Shown here piece by piece: positions 1-6,430 of a stretch of 13,944 nucleotides of DNA. Position numbers and translations under genes: made by a program. The stretch comes from an uncultured Clostridia bacterium. Lineage in GTDB: Bacteria > Bacillota_I > Bacilli_A > RF39 > UBA660. Numbering within the stretch: the first letter of the stretch is position 1; the number at the start of each line of letters is the position of its first letter. The DNA lies in NCBI GenBank assembly GCA_947304495.1, contig CAMZBG010000030.1, forward strand, positions 1 through 13,944, given 5' to 3'. The notes below the pieces were generated by a model. That model saw nothing but the letters and a program-made list of their open reading frames with translations, searched no databases and was not told the DNA's origin.

Positions 1-1428
1 ATAAAATTCTCTAATTCTGATTCTAGCATGACTAGTTTGAGCTATTTCAAGCCATTCTTCTCTAGGTCCTAAAGATGAATTATCAGTAATTATTCTTACT
101 CTATCTTTATTTCTTAGTTTGTAATCTAGTGGTACATATTCGCCATTAACTTGAGCTGCTACCATAGTATTACCAACGTCTGTGTGTATTTTATAAGCAA
201 AATCAATTGGTGTGGAATTTTTTGGTAATTCTATTATATCTCCTTTAGTCGTATAAACATATACTTTATCAGAGAGTAGTTCACTTTTAACTTGACTAAC
301 AAAATCCCTACTATCACTAAACATAGCAATAATATCAATTAAGGATTCCATAAATTGATAATTATTTCTTAAATCTTCTTGCATAGTATTTCTGGCATCA
401 CCTTGCATCATATACCAGTTAGTGGTAATTCCAAACGAGGCTATTTTATCCATTTCTGGTGTTCTAATCTGGGTTTGGACTAATCTATCTTCTGGACCAA
501 AGACAGTCGTGTGAAGTGATTGATACCTATTTGGTTTAGGATTACTAATATAATCTTTAAATCTACCGTTGATTGGATGATATAAACTGTGGACTATTCC
601 TAATGCAATATAACAATTATCTATTTCATCAACAATTATTTTTAGGGCAAATAAATCGTGAATGTCAGATAATTTATTTACACCATTTGTTTGTCTTTGT
701 TTATATATTCCATATATATTTTTAATTCTTAATTTTAGTTCATTAGGAATACCTTTATCATCTAAAAATTGTTTTATTTTAAGAAGCATTTCTTGTAAAC
801 AGTCATGACTTTCGATTTCAATTCTTTGTCTTTTTTCTTCAATTTCTTTATATGTATCAGGTTTTAAGTATTTAAATGATAAGTCTTCAAGTTCACTTTT
901 TATTTTATAAGCACCAATATAATATGCTATAGGGACAAATATTTCCATAGTTTCTAAGGAGTTTTCTTCTTGTTTTATTTTGCTTTTATATTGCAATGTA
1001 CGCATGTTATGAAGTCTATCAGCAAGTTTAATAATGATAATTCTAATATCAGTAGTAATACTGGTTATAAGCTTTCTTATATTAGCAAAATCGGCTTCAT
1101 CTGCTGACAAAAAATCTAATTTAGATAATTTGGTAACACCATCGACAAGACTAGCGATATCAGGATTAAATAAGAAGGCTATTTCTTCTTTGGTAGCTTT
1201 AGTATCTTCAAGGGTATCATGAAGTAGTCCAGCGCAGATAGTATCGGCATCAGCATGCATTTGGGCTAGAATATAAGCAACGTTTACGGGATGGATAATA
1301 TATGGTTCTCCACTTTGCCTAGTCTGTGTTCCATGCATTGTTTTAGCATATTCATAGGCCTTTCTTATCATTTTCTTTTCTTCTTCAGTATAAGAATCTA
1401 TCAGCAAGAGTAAATCATCGATTGTCAT
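1..1428 (-). CDS. relA: RelA/SpoT-family (p)ppGpp synthetase/hydrolase, 3' end outside window
   Basis: The first 476 residues of a RelA/SpoT homologue are present; the C-terminal part is cut off by the window edge. The family makes and degrades the stringent-response alarmone (p)ppGpp in the cytosol. The N-terminal HD hydrolase domain (about 20-150) looks intact: R37, H46, H70-D71, E74-D75, D137 and N141 (KLADRLHN) are all present. The synthetase domain (about 220-345) keeps RFKDYI (289-294), PKPNRYQSLHTT and D258. However, the ExQIRT motif carrying the catalytic Glu reads QTQIRT (Q318), the Arg usual after DLFA is K263, and the His of AAHW is N337. A TGS domain starts near 388 (DKVYVYTTKGD). 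The start is ATG at 1426-1428 with GGAGGTG upstream. Family membership is certain. Loss of synthetase activity is inferred. The gene lies behind an attenuator-like leader. Confidence 0.95.
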   Translation of the reverse strand, partial: MTIDDLLLLIDSYTEEEKKMIRKAYEYAKTMHGTQTRQSGEPYIIHPVNVAYILAQMHADADTICAGLLHDTLEDTKATKEEIAFLFNPDIASLVDGVTKLSKLDFLSADEADFANIRKLITSITTDIRIIIIKLADRLHNMRTLQYKSKIKQEENSLETMEIFVPIAYYIGAYKIKSELEDLSFKYLKPDTYKEIEEKRQRIEIESHDCLQEMLLKIKQFLDDKGIPNELKLRIKNIYGIYKQRQTNGVNKLSDIHDLFALKIIVDEIDNCYIALGIVHSLYHPINGRFKDYISNPKPNRYQSLHTTVFGPEDRLVQTQIRTPEMDKIASFGITTNWYMMQGDARNTMQEDLRNNYQFMESLIDIIAMFSDSRDFVSQVKSELLSDKVYVYTTKGDIIELPKNSTPIDFAYKIHTDVGNTMVAAQVNGEYVPLDYKLRNKDRVRIITDNSSLGPREEWLEIAQTSHARIRIREFY

Positions 1429-1452
1429 TTATAACACCTCCATTTGATAATG

Positions 1453-1492
1453 AAAAAACGGCATGGGCTTTTTGAACCCTTTATGCCGTTTT
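1453..1492 (-). terminator. Intrinsic terminator/attenuator in the rel leader
   Basis: On the minus strand a 10-bp stem (AAAACGGCAT with ATGCCGTTTT) is extended by a GGG/CCC helix across a 3-nt bulge and followed by TTTTTT. It ends about 15 nt before the rel Shine-Dalgarno, which leaves no room for another promoter. Transcripts reaching rel must therefore read through it, which is the geometry of an attenuator. Its 5' arm overlaps the stop codon of the small leader ORF. Confidence 0.85.
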
Positions 1493-1607
1493 AAAACTCA
1501 TTAATTCTGTTTGAAAGCATGCATGTGCAAAGAAAGCATACAGATTTGCAGCATTTATATGTAATATTATAATTATTAATATAGAGGCTTTTATCTAAAT
1601 ACTTCAT
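1491..1607 (-). CDS. Putative Cys-rich leader peptide (38 aa) upstream of rel
   Basis: A short reading frame runs from ATG (1605-1607) to TAA (1491-1493) between the rel promoter and the attenuator. AAGGAG (1618-1623) lies 10 nt before the ATG. An in-frame ATG at 1614-1616 is only 1 nt from that Shine-Dalgarno and is less likely. The peptide has five Cys at positions 19, 20, 24, 27 and 29, all TGC codons (KCCKSVCFLCTC). The stop codon overlaps the first bases of the terminator stem, so a ribosome finishing the peptide would cover the terminator's 5' arm. This arrangement suggests translation-coupled attenuation of rel, but translation is unproven. It could be a chance frame within a structured RNA leader. 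I do not recognise the peptide. Confidence 0.4.
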   Translation of the reverse strand: MKYLDKSLYINNYNITYKCCKSVCFLCTCMLSNRINEF

Positions 1608-1639
1608 AGCAACCATGCTCCTTCAAATAATTTAAATAC

Positions 1640-1668
1640 AATTTATCAAATTTTTTTGAAGTTGTCAA
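1640..1668 (-). promoter_or_regulatory. Sigma-A promoter of rel
   Basis: On the minus strand, TTGACA (1663-1668) is separated by 17 nt from TAAATT (1640-1645), with an extended -10 TG. The predicted transcription start is near 1633, giving a leader of about 205 nt before the rel start codon. The promoter lies just beyond the trmB stop codon. Confidence 0.75.
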
Positions 1669-1676
1669 GTGATTTT

Positions 1677-2306
1677 TTATTTTTTTATTGCTTCTAATTT
1701 ATTAATCTTTATTCCTCTATTATAAAATTTACTTTCATATTCAGTCATAATATTATCTTCAGATAAACAATCTAAATCATTTGTTTTATAGATAATATCA
1801 TATCCATATGTAGTTAAACTATCTAGTGAATAATTAAATAATAGGATGTTATCGGTTTTCATTATGATTCTTTTTCTAGCTTTAAAGATATCATCATAAA
1901 TACTTAAAAATTCAGGACTAGTTAATCTTCTTCTGGCATGTCTATCTTTAGGCCATGGATCAGAAAAATTTAGATAGATAGTATCAATTTCATGATTAAA
2001 TACTTCTTTTAGTCTTTTAGCATCCATTCTAACTATTTTTAGATTATTTAATTCTAATTCATTAGATTTTTGAATAGCTCTAACTATTACACTGTCATAT
2101 TTTTCAATACCTATAAAATTAATGTTAGGATATCTTTTAGCATTTTCAATGATAAAGTTACCTTTACCCATACCTATTTCTACATATATAGGATTATTGT
2201 TATTAAAGATTTTATGCCAAGAATTAATATGTTCATAAGGATCACTAACATAGTATTTTCCTTTAACAATTATTTCATTAGCACCTTTGACATTTTTAAG
2301 TCTCAT
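1677..2306 (-). CDS. trmB: tRNA (guanine-N7)-methyltransferase TrmB
   Basis: TrmB transfers a methyl group from SAM to N7 of G46 in the variable loop of tRNAs. At 209 residues the protein is close to the usual TrmB length. Visible family signatures are the SAM-binding EIGMGKGNF at 43-51, the acidic end of the next strand in GIEKYD (66-71), the motif FSDPWPKDRHARRRL at 114-128, and TEYESKF near 188-194, which is the conserved TxYE segment. The start is ATG at 2306 with GGTGAT upstream. It lies downstream of valS, beyond a weak AU-rich terminator, and may be partly transcribed by read-through from valS. I saw no strong promoter of its own. There is no terminator directly after it; the next hairpin is the rel attenuator. 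Confidence 0.96.
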   Translation of the reverse strand: MRLKNVKGANEIIVKGKYYVSDPYEHINSWHKIFNNNNPIYVEIGMGKGNFIIENAKRYPNINFIGIEKYDSVIVRAIQKSNELELNNLKIVRMDAKRLKEVFNHEIDTIYLNFSDPWPKDRHARRRLTSPEFLSIYDDIFKARKRIIMKTDNILLFNYSLDSLTTYGYDIIYKTNDLDCLSEDNIMTEYESKFYNRGIKINKLEAIKK

Positions 2307-2341
2307 TGTATCACCACAGTTTTATTTTATCATAAACTTAA

Positions 2342-2370
2342 GAAAAAAGTATAAATATTAATTTATACTT
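2342..2370 (-). terminator. AU-rich intrinsic terminator after valS
   Basis: Minus strand: AAGTATAAAT and ATTTATACTT form a 10-bp stem around a 4-nt loop, followed by TTTTCTT. The hairpin includes the last bases of the valS stop codon. The stem is almost entirely A-U, so termination may be partial and allow read-through to trmB. Confidence 0.55.
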
Positions 2371-4789
2371 ATTCTTTAGTTTCAGTATCTAATTCAACTT
2401 TATTAATCTTATAATTATCTTTTGAATCATTAATAATTAGATTATCAATAAATAAGGTTGCTTTAAAGTCTTTAATAGATAATTCAATAGCTTCTTTAAC
2501 ATCTTTTGAAAGGTCAATATTTAATTCTTTAACAATTGTTTTTAGTGATAGATTATTGTTAGATTTTTCTCCTCTTACGATACTGATTATTTCACACATT
2601 AGATCTCCATTAGTTACTTCTTTTTCAAATGAATAAGATAGTGGATTAATTTCAGTTATGTGAATAGATTTTTTATCATGATAGATATCTTGATAAATTT
2701 CTTCAGTTATATATGGGAAGAAAATACTAAAGTCTTGTAATAATTTATATAGTAAGATATATATTGTTTTTTGACCGGAATATCTTGGTTCATCGCCAAA
2801 TTCTTCTGGTCTATATAATCTATGTTTAACGATTTCAATATAGTTATCACAAAAATTCCAGAAGAATTTTTCTAAGATATTTAGCGCTAAACCTATTTCA
2901 TAGTTTTCTAAATACTTTAGATATTCTTTTTCCATATTCATGAAATTACCAATAATCCATTTATCAACATATTCAAAGTTATCAAATTCTTTATCTTGAT
3001 AATCTTCTAGATGCATTTGGATAAATTTAGATACATTCCATATTTTATTAACTAATTTTTTGCCACGTAATAATGTTTCTTCACTATAGGTAATATCTGT
3101 TCCTAACCTACCAGAAGCAGCCCAGTATCTGATAACATCAGCAGAATAATCTCTAATTAAATCGATTGGCTCAACTTTAGAATTTCCTTTACTCTTACTG
3201 ATTTTTTCACCTTTACTAGCAAGAACAAAACCAGATATCATTACATTATCCCAAGGTCTTATACCAAAGTGATAGAAACTTTTAACAATGGTATAGAAAT
3301 CCCAAGTTCTAATTATTTCTGAAGCATTGCATCTTAAACTCATTGGTTTTAAGATGTTTTCATAATTATCTTTTTCACCATACTTCATATTGATAAGTGG
3401 CGTTACAGATGAAGTAGCCCATGTATCCATAACATCTGATTCTGGAATAAATTCAGAACAATTACATTTTGGACATTTAGTTACTTTTGGTTTATCTGTT
3501 AAAGGATTTACTGGTAAATCTTCTTTGCTAGCAAATATAGGTTCACCACAATCTTTACAATACCATACAGGGAATGGAACGCCAAAATATCTTTGTCTTG
3601 AAATACACCAGTCCCAAGCAACATTGTTTACCCACTCTTCATATCTAGCATGCATATGAGATGGATACCATTTGATTTCATTACCAATTTTTAAGAAATC
3701 TTCTTTATGATTCATAATATCTATGAACCATTGGTTCATAATGGCATATTCAACTTCTTTACCACATCTTTCATGGGTTTGTACTTCGTGTTCTAATTCA
3801 TCTATTTTAACGATATAGCCACCGGCTTGTAAGTCTTCAATAATTTGTTTTCTAGCTTCTTTTATTTTCATACCGCCATAATTAGGAACAGAATCTATTA
3901 GTCTACCATCATTAGTGAAGATATATTTAAGTGGTAAATTATATTTCTTCCACCATTCGATATCGGTTTGATCACCAAAAGTACAGCACATAACAACACC
4001 GGTTCCTTTATCAATAGCTACTTTTTCATCAGCTAAGATAGGTACTTCAACATCGATAATAGGAATAATGGCTGTCTTACCAATTAAATGATTATGTTTT
4101 TCATCGTTTGGATTTACAAATACACAAACGATAGCTGGTAATAATTCTGGTCTAGTTGTAGCAATAGTGAATTCTTCATTGTCTTCTTTGGTCTTAAAAT
4201 TAACATAATTAAATGTTGTTTTTATTGTTTTAGTTTCAAGTTCAGCTTGAGCAATTGAAGTTAAACATTCATTACACCATAGGGCTGGACTTTCTTTATG
4301 ATAACAGTGTCCTTTATCAATTAAATCTAAGAAAGATGTTTGGCTAATTTTTATTGTCGATGGGCTAACTGTTTTATAGCATAGTTGCCAATCGGTACTT
4401 ACACCTAATTTAGAGAATAATTCTTTAAATTCAGTTTCATATTTATCTGTTGTTTCATAACACAAAGCTGAGAATTTTTCTCTTCCTATTTCATGAGCTT
4501 TCATTCCTTGCTCTTTCTCAACTAATCTTTCTGATGGTAAGCCATTATCATCAAAACCAAATGGATAGAAAACATTATAGCCAGTCATTCTTTTATATCT
4601 AGCTATCATTTCAGCTTGAGAATATGAAAATATATGGCCAATATGAATTTTACCATTAACGGTTGGCGGTGGTGTATCTATTGAATATACCTTCCTTTTA
4701 TCTGGATTAAATTCATAAATTTTATTTTCACGCCAATAGTTTAACCATTTTTCTTCCTTTACTGTTGGATCATATTTTTTGTCTAACAT
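2369..4789 (-). CDS. valS: Valyl-tRNA synthetase, archaeal/rickettsial type
   Basis: This 806-residue class I aminoacyl-tRNA synthetase charges tRNA-Val with valine. It has HIGH at 49-52 within PPPTVNGKIHIGH, the CP1 editing-domain motif TTRPELL (211-217), KISKS at 529-533, and Cys pairs at 172/175, 411/414 and 439/442 that could bind zinc. The signatures FSYSQAEMIARYKRM, FGFDDNGLPSERLV and VVMCCTFGDQTDIEWW belong to the archaeal/rickettsial ValS branch. The Bacillus enzyme instead has PPPNVTGKLHLGH and GMDHAGIATQ at these places. It is shorter than Bacillus ValS and shows no long C-terminal coiled coil. I chose ATG 4787-4789, with AGAAGGG upstream; the in-frame ATG 30 nt upstream lies inside the T-box terminator. 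Expression is probably controlled by the T-box leader. Confidence 0.95.
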   Translation of the reverse strand: MLDKKYDPTVKEEKWLNYWRENKIYEFNPDKRKVYSIDTPPPTVNGKIHIGHIFSYSQAEMIARYKRMTGYNVFYPFGFDDNGLPSERLVEKEQGMKAHEIGREKFSALCYETTDKYETEFKELFSKLGVSTDWQLCYKTVSPSTIKISQTSFLDLIDKGHCYHKESPALWCNECLTSIAQAELETKTIKTTFNYVNFKTKEDNEEFTIATTRPELLPAIVCVFVNPNDEKHNHLIGKTAIIPIIDVEVPILADEKVAIDKGTGVVMCCTFGDQTDIEWWKKYNLPLKYIFTNDGRLIDSVPNYGGMKIKEARKQIIEDLQAGGYIVKIDELEHEVQTHERCGKEVEYAIMNQWFIDIMNHKEDFLKIGNEIKWYPSHMHARYEEWVNNVAWDWCISRQRYFGVPFPVWYCKDCGEPIFASKEDLPVNPLTDKPKVTKCPKCNCSEFIPESDVMDTWATSSVTPLINMKYGEKDNYENILKPMSLRCNASEIIRTWDFYTIVKSFYHFGIRPWDNVMISGFVLASKGEKISKSKGNSKVEPIDLIRDYSADVIRYWAASGRLGTDITYSEETLLRGKKLVNKIWNVSKFIQMHLEDYQDKEFDNFEYVDKWIIGNFMNMEKEYLKYLENYEIGLALNILEKFFWNFCDNYIEIVKHRLYRPEEFGDEPRYSGQKTIYILLYKLLQDFSIFFPYITEEIYQDIYHDKKSIHITEINPLSYSFEKEVTNGDLMCEIISIVRGEKSNNNLSLKTIVKELNIDLSKDVKEAIELSIKDFKATLFIDNLIINDSKDNYKINKVELDTETKE

Positions 4790-4808
4790 TTTATCCCTTC
4801 TTTCATAT

Positions 4809-4837
4809 AAAAAGTTCATCCTTAGCTAAGGATGAAC
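4809..4837 (-). terminator. T-box terminator hairpin before valS
   Basis: The stretch 4814-4837 is a perfect 24-nt inverted repeat (GTTCATCCTTAG and its complement), followed on the minus strand by TTTTT. It lies just after the T-box sequence and 14 nt before the valS Shine-Dalgarno. It is the OFF-state terminator that competes with the tRNA-stabilised antiterminator. Confidence 0.9.
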
Positions 4838-5034
4838 ATTAGTCCACGATACCACCTTAATTCATATTATTAAAATAATATGCATCTCGATACTTTAACG
4901 CAGTAATACGTTATTTCTTACTTGTTTTCAGAAATAATGCTCCCAAGCTACCTTCAATTATTATTTATACAAACTTTCACCAAATGTTTGCTCTCTAAAA
5001 TAAATAGATAATTTACTCCTCTTGTTCACAGCAA
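4809..5034 (-). promoter_or_regulatory. Valine T-box riboswitch controlling valS
   Basis: The untranslated leader occupies the whole gap between the promoter and valS. On the minus strand it has a stem I region with GAGGAGTAAA, an apical hairpin (CAAAC/GTTTG around TTTGGTGAAA), and a likely specifier segment TTGAAGGTAGCTT. This contains GTA (4949-4951), a Val codon. The T-box sequence AAGGTGGTATCGTG is at 4845-4858. Its TGGT bulge would pair with a tRNA ending A73-CCA, as tRNA-Val does. Uncharged tRNA-Val is expected to stabilise the antiterminator and raise valS expression. The specifier position was assigned by eye. Confidence 0.9.
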
Positions 5035-5042
5035 CTGCTAAT

Positions 5043-5071
5043 ATTATATCAAAAAAGATATAGATATTCAA
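5043..5071 (-). promoter_or_regulatory. Sigma-A promoter of the valS T-box leader
   Basis: Minus strand: TTGAAT (5066-5071), 17-nt spacer, consensus TATAAT (5043-5048) with an extended TG one base upstream. Transcription should start near 5036. Confidence 0.8.
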
Positions 5072-5093
5072 CATAATAATTATTTTTTCATAA

Positions 5094-5121
5094 CAAAAAG
5101 CATAAATATTACTATTTATAC
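5094..5121 (-). terminator. Intrinsic terminator after cotJC
   Basis: Minus strand: GTATAAATA pairs with TATTTATGC (9 bp, one G-U) around GTAA, followed by TTTTTG. The cotJC stop codon (5112-5114) falls at the junction of the 5' arm and the loop. Confidence 0.6.
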
Positions 5122-5672
5122 CCTTTCTTTTCATATTCTTCATATAAAGTTTTGAATCTATTAAAGTGAACTATTTCTCTTTGCCTTAAAAATAATAATA
5201 CATCAATGACATCTTGATCTTTAGTTAAGTTAATTAGATTTTCATAAACAGCTCTTGCTTTTTGTTCGGCAGCCATATCTTCAGATAAATCAGCAAGGGG
5301 ATCTCCAGTTGTTGCAAAATATGCTACCGTAAATGGTACACCATTAGCATCTGTCGGATACAAACCTTTACCATGTTCAGCATAATGACAATCTAATCCT
5401 GCTTCCTTTAATTCTTCTAAAGTGGCATCTTTCATAAGTTGATAGATCATAGTACTGATTATTTCTACATGAGCAAGTTCTTCAGTACCAATATCTGTTA
5501 ACAATGCTTTACCTTTATCATCAGGCATGGTATAGCGTTGATTTAGGTATCTAAAAGCAGCTGCTAATTCACCATTACTTCCACCATATTGAGTAACTAA
5601 ATATTTAGCCATACGTAAATCTTTCTTTTTAATATTGACTGGATATTCTAAGGTTTTAACATATTTCCACAT
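5112..5672 (-). CDS. cotJC: Spore coat protein CotJC, manganese catalase family
   Basis: CotJC is an inner spore-coat protein of the dimanganese catalase family, which dismutates hydrogen peroxide. The 186-residue protein opens with MWKYVKTLEYPV, close to the usual MWxYxKxLQYPV start. Putative Mn ligands are in place: E35 (GELAAA), E65 and H68 (EELAHVE), E136 (AAEQKAR) and H169 (REIVHF). The 33-residue spacing between the last two matches Thermus manganese catalase. The start was set at ATG 5670-5672, which overlaps the stop of the preceding gene as TAATG and suggests translational coupling. An in-frame ATG 24 nt upstream lies inside that gene, lacks a Shine-Dalgarno and would add eight atypical residues. 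A terminator follows the gene. Confidence 0.93.
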   Translation of the reverse strand: MWKYVKTLEYPVNIKKKDLRMAKYLVTQYGGSNGELAAAFRYLNQRYTMPDDKGKALLTDIGTEELAHVEIISTMIYQLMKDATLEELKEAGLDCHYAEHGKGLYPTDANGVPFTVAYFATTGDPLADLSEDMAAEQKARAVYENLINLTKDQDVIDVLLFLRQREIVHFNRFKTLYEEYEKKGYK

Positions 5673-6112
5673 TAGTTTCCCATCTCCCATGGCCATGGAC
5701 TATTTATCCAAGTCCAATTATTCATATCTTTTAAGCCATCACATGACAAAGCTCCAAAATTCTTTTCATATTCACTAATTAGTTTTTTCTTTTCAGATAG
5801 ATATTTATTATAGAGACTAATCATATTTGTATCTTCAGGATGAGTATCTAGATATAATTCTAGTTCAGTTAGCGCAAAGTTATATTTTAATATATTATAT
5901 AAAACTTCATCTCTTTTATTTGTAGGAACTAAATCACGATACTTATAATTCTTATATGGATTATATAGATTATTAAATAGATTTCCTCTTAAGAAGCCGT
6001 TTTTAGGATCACTTAAATCATTACTAACAGTATTAGGTAACATGTTAGGAATAAAACTATTATTGAATTCGTTATACCAATCATTTGGTATTTCATAAAA
6101 ATTATTATTCAT
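5672..6112 (-). CDS. cotJB: Spore coat protein CotJB with N-terminal CotJA-like segment
   Basis: Residues about 66-146 match CotJB, a small spore-coat assembly protein: YNFALTELELYLDTHPEDT, then YNKYLSEKKKLISEYEKNFG, and the end NNWTWINSPWPWE. CotJB is usually about 85-90 residues; this protein has 146. The extra N-terminal part contains SDPKNGFLRGNLFNNLYNPY (34-53), which resembles the CotJA core of the form PEEALxRGTxFPELYxPY, after a low-complexity Asn-rich stretch. It therefore looks like a CotJA-CotJB fusion, and no separate CotJA gene is visible. The start is ATG 6110-6112 with GGGAGGAAAAA immediately upstream. The stop overlaps the cotJC start (TAATG). The CotJB call is firm; the CotJA part is inference from the motif. 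Confidence 0.85.
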   Translation of the reverse strand: MNNNFYEIPNDWYNEFNNSFIPNMLPNTVSNDLSDPKNGFLRGNLFNNLYNPYKNYKYRDLVPTNKRDEVLYNILKYNFALTELELYLDTHPEDTNMISLYNKYLSEKKKLISEYEKNFGALSCDGLKDMNNWTWINSPWPWEMGN

Positions 6113-6149
6113 TTTTTCCTCCCATTTTATATTATGTTATCTAGTCGAT

Positions 6150-6177
6150 AGTGTATAGGCAAAAAACTATAACATAT
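6150..6177 (-). promoter_or_regulatory. Possible sigma-E-type promoter for cotJB-cotJC
   Basis: Minus strand: TATACACT (6150-6157) matches 6 of 8 bases of the sigma-E -10 consensus CATACAAT, with an ATA 17 nt upstream (6175-6177). In Bacillus subtilis the cotJ operon depends on sigma-E. The match is weak in such AT-rich DNA. Confidence 0.25.
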
Positions 6178-6355
6178 AAAAGCCATTATTTTGTTCATTA
6201 TTATTATTTAATTCATTTTCTAATTTAGCTATTTTTTGTTCTAGTACTTTAATACGATTATCAAACTCAGTTAGTTTATTTAAGAGATTATTATTAAAAT
6301 CTATATTAGGTATTATATTATTCATATAAGGAATTTGATTAGGAAAAAAATTCAT
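6167..6355 (-). CDS. Small coiled-coil protein next to cotJ genes, function unknown
   Basis: A 62-residue protein (MNFFPNQIPYMNN...) that I do not recognise. The N-terminal third is rich in Asn, Pro, Ile and Phe. Residues about 25-52 (LLNKLTEFDNRIKVLEQKIAKLENELNN) form a good heptad pattern and should be a short coiled coil. The tail is Asn-rich and ends GFYML. The start is ATG 6353-6355, preceded by GGAAGTGAT; an in-frame ATG 15 nt further upstream lies 5' of this Shine-Dalgarno. It sits 54 nt upstream of the CotJ genes on the same strand, between the pnp terminator and cotJB, so a spore-coat or coat-assembly role is plausible. That rests on context only. A sigma-E-like -10 (CATAAAAT, 6374-6381) lies upstream without a clear -35. 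Confidence 0.65.
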   Translation of the reverse strand: MNFFPNQIPYMNNIIPNIDFNNNLLNKLTEFDNRIKVLEQKIAKLENELNNNNEQNNGFYML

Positions 6356-6400
6356 ATATATCACTTCCATAATATTTTATGTAATTATTTTTAAAAGTTT

Positions 6401-6430
6401 AAAAAAGAAGTTAGTTTATTCACTAACTTC
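6401..6430 (-). terminator. Intrinsic terminator of pnp
   Basis: Minus strand: GAAGTTAGT and ACTAACTTC form a perfect 9-bp stem around a 6-nt loop, followed by TTTTTT. The pnp stop codon lies in the loop. It separates the rpsO-pnp unit from the spore-coat genes. Confidence 0.88.

Noticed and set aside
1034..1222. Plus-strand frame inside rel, and similar plus-strand frames at 2070, 3390, 7044, 8528, 8828, 11457, 12776 and 13190
   Set aside because: All lie opposite conserved genes or their leaders and have no ribosome binding site or recognisable protein.
1429..1676. T-box or ykkC-type ppGpp riboswitch before rel
   Set aside because: There is no GGTGG-type T-box sequence and no ykkC-like motif that I could recognise in this leader.
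4790..4819. A valS start 10 codons upstream
   Set aside because: That ATG lies in the T-box terminator hairpin, while ATG 4787-4789 has a proper Shine-Dalgarno.
4961..5143. A 60-codon minus-strand frame between cotJC and valS
   Set aside because: It covers the valS promoter and T-box stem I and has no Shine-Dalgarno; the RNA explains this stretch.
5673..5696. A cotJC start 8 codons upstream
   Set aside because: There is no Shine-Dalgarno and it adds residues not seen in CotJC; ATG at 5672 gives the typical MWxY start and TAATG coupling.
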